Both the position numbers and the translations under genes were made by a program. DNA of 64,000 nucleotides from Pseudomonas rhodesiae (GTDB taxonomy: Bacteria > Pseudomonadota > Gammaproteobacteria > Pseudomonadales > Pseudomonadaceae): NCBI RefSeq assembly GCF_007858255.1, contig NZ_VFEU01000001.1:434001-498000 (forward strand). Direction: 5' to 3'. Positions within the stretch are counted from its first letter, which is position 1. Each line of letters begins with the position of its first letter. This document shows, piece by piece, positions 62,537-64,000 of this stretch. Under the pieces are notes generated by a model, which was not told the origin of the DNA, did not search any database, and was given only the letters and a program-made list of their open reading frames with translations.

Positions 62537-64000
62537 ATGAGCCTTATCCAGCATTTGATCAATGGCGAGTTGGTCAACGACAGCGGTCGCAGCGCCGATG
62601 TGTACAACCCGTCCACTGGCCAGGTGATTCACCAAGTGCCGTTGGCCAGCCGTGAAACTATCCAGCGTGCAATCGACTCAGCGAAGGCGGCCTTTCCGGC
62701 CTGGCGCAATACGCCGGCGGCTAAGCGCGCTCAGGTGATGTTTCGTTTCAAGCAATTGCTGGAGCAGAACGAAGCCCGCATCTCGCAGTTGATCAGCGAG
62801 GAGCATGGCAAAACGTTGGAAGACGCCGCCGGCGAGCTCAAGCGCGGGATCGAAAACGTCGAGTATGCGTGCTCGGCGCCGGAGATTCTCAAGGGCGAAT
62901 ACAGCCGTAACGTTGGGCCGAACATCGATGCGTGGTCGGACTTCCAGCCCCTGGGTGTAGTGGCCGGTATTACGCCGTTCAATTTCCCGGCGATGGTGCC
63001 TTTGTGGATGTACCCGTTGGCGATCGTCTGCGGCAATTGCTTCATTCTCAAACCTTCGGAGCGCGATCCAAGTTCGACGCTGCTGATCGCACAACTGTTG
63101 CAAGAAGCCGGTCTGCCCAGAGGCGTCCTCAATGTGGTGCACGGAGACAAAGGGGCGGTGGATGCGTTGATCGAAGCGCCTGAAGTAAAAGCATTGAGCT
63201 TTGTAGGATCGACGCCGATTGCTGAGTACATCTATTCCGAAGCGACCAAACGCGGCAAGCGCGTACAGGCGCTGGGTGGAGCGAAGAACCACGCGGTATT
63301 GATGCCGGACGCCGATCTGGATAACGCGGTCAGTGCCTTGATGGGGGCTGCCTACGGATCATGCGGCGAGCGTTGCATGGCGATCTCGGTGGCGGTGTGC
63401 GTGGGGGACCAGGTCGCCGATGCTTTGATTGCCAAGTTGGTGCCGCAGGTCAAGGCATTGAAGATTGGCGCAGGCACGTCTTGCGGCCTGGATATGGGGC
63501 CGTTGGTCACTGGGCAGGCCCGGGAGAAGGTCAGCGGCTATATAGAAGACGGCGTGGCTGCCGGCGCTGAGCTGGTGGTCGATGGTCGCGGGTTGAGTGT
63601 TGCCGGTCATGAGCAGGGCTTCTTCCTGGGCGGTAGCCTGTTTGATCGCGTAACCCCTGAGATGCGTATCTATAAAGAAGAGATCTTTGGGCCGGTGTTG
63701 TGCGTGGTCCGAGTGGACAGCCTGGAAGCTGCGATGCAACTGATCAATGATCACGAGTATGGCAACGGCACTTGTATCTTCACCCGCGATGGTGAGGCGG
63801 CACGTCTGTTCTGTGACGAAATCGAAGTGGGCATGGTGGGTGTGAACGTTCCACTGCCGGTGCCGGTGGCCTATCACAGCTTCGGTGGTTGGAAGCGTTC
63901 GCTGTTTGGCGATTTGCATGCGTATGGGCCGGATGGTGTGCGGTTTTACACTCGGCGCAAGGCGATTACCCAGCGTTGGCCGCAGCGGGCCAGTCATGAA
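62537..64000 (+). CDS. bauC: CoA-acylating (methyl)malonate-semialdehyde dehydrogenase, cut by the window edge
   Basis: The frame is open for 488 codons to the last base without a stop, so only about ten residues are missing from a family of about 500. AGGAG lies seven bases before the ATG. NAD-binding PFNFPAMVPLWM, LKPSERDPSST, GSTPIAEYIY and the catalytic Cys280 in CGERCMA are visible. It should convert malonate semialdehyde from BauA to acetyl-CoA and CO2. It is equally close to MmsA, the valine-pathway enzyme; position beside bauA favours bauC. Confidence 0.93.
   Translation, partial: MSLIQHLINGELVNDSGRSADVYNPSTGQVIHQVPLASRETIQRAIDSAKAAFPAWRNTPAAKRAQVMFRFKQLLEQNEARISQLISEEHGKTLEDAAGELKRGIENVEYACSAPEILKGEYSRNVGPNIDAWSDFQPLGVVAGITPFNFPAMVPLWMYPLAIVCGNCFILKPSERDPSSTLLIAQLLQEAGLPRGVLNVVHGDKGAVDALIEAPEVKALSFVGSTPIAEYIYSEATKRGKRVQALGGAKNHAVLMPDADLDNAVSALMGAAYGSCGERCMAISVAVCVGDQVADALIAKLVPQVKALKIGAGTSCGLDMGPLVTGQAREKVSGYIEDGVAAGAELVVDGRGLSVAGHEQGFFLGGSLFDRVTPEMRIYKEEIFGPVLCVVRVDSLEAAMQLINDHEYGNGTCIFTRDGEAARLFCDEIEVGMVGVNVPLPVPVAYHSFGGWKRSLFGDLHAYGPDGVRFYTRRKAITQRWPQRASHE

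Overview
The window is chromosomal DNA from a fluorescent Pseudomonas, most likely the P. fluorescens group. The evidence is high GC, proteins typical of Pseudomonas, gene order matching P. aeruginosa in several blocks (aroQ-accB, ctpL-gcbA-DUF2333-NUDIX-sui1-speA, the flp-tad-rcp/pprAB locus, bauR/bauA/bauC), and many copies of the GTGGGAGGGGGCTTGCCCCCGAT REP family (quoted here only as a family label) typical of this group. No rRNA, tRNA, CRISPR array, phage or insertion sequence was recognised.

Layout. 1-9.4 kb: fatty-acid and shikimate genes (accB, aroQ), a phosphate-type chemoreceptor (ctpL-like), the diguanylate cyclase gcbA, a DUF2333 protein, a NUDIX hydrolase, a Sui1 factor and speA. 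9.5-10.6 kb: an A+T-richer accessory patch with two small exported-protein genes, one frameshifted. Each is preceded by a 20-bp lux/las-box-like palindrome with identical promoter spacing; this is the most novel-looking part of the window. 10.6-20.6 kb: a MATE exporter, then the alpha-2-macroglobulin (YfhM-type)/pbpC pair with a small membrane protein between. The 3' end of pbpC plus a REP doublet is tandemly present three times with a 312-bp period. 20.7-23 kb: a MazG-like enzyme, cmoM and two DUF4136 lipoproteins.

23-38 kb: a complete Tad/Flp type IVb pilus locus. It holds tadG, the sensor pprA, tadF, prepilin peptidase fppA, regulator pprB, a DUF3613 protein, tadD-C-B-A-Z, rcpA, rcpC, divergent flp, and an extra single-domain response regulator. 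PprA/PprB control this system in P. aeruginosa; FppA processes Flp; TadA drives assembly on the TadB/TadC platform through the RcpA secretin.

38-50 kb: a maoC/fabG4-like pair divergent from a thiolase, a RIO kinase, and a copper regulon (copA-cueR and copZ, each with a CueR-type promoter). A Bcr/CflA exporter and a quinone-reductase-like/monooxygenase pair with a divergent LysR gene follow. 50-64 kb: an ArsR regulator, an MFS transporter, and a nucleobase group (adenine/adenosine deaminase, 8-oxoguanine deaminase, NCS2 permease, RutR-like TetR). Mixed in are a CaX antiporter, an SDR and a YigZ protein. The window ends with beta-alanine catabolism (bauR, bauA, and bauC cut by the right edge).
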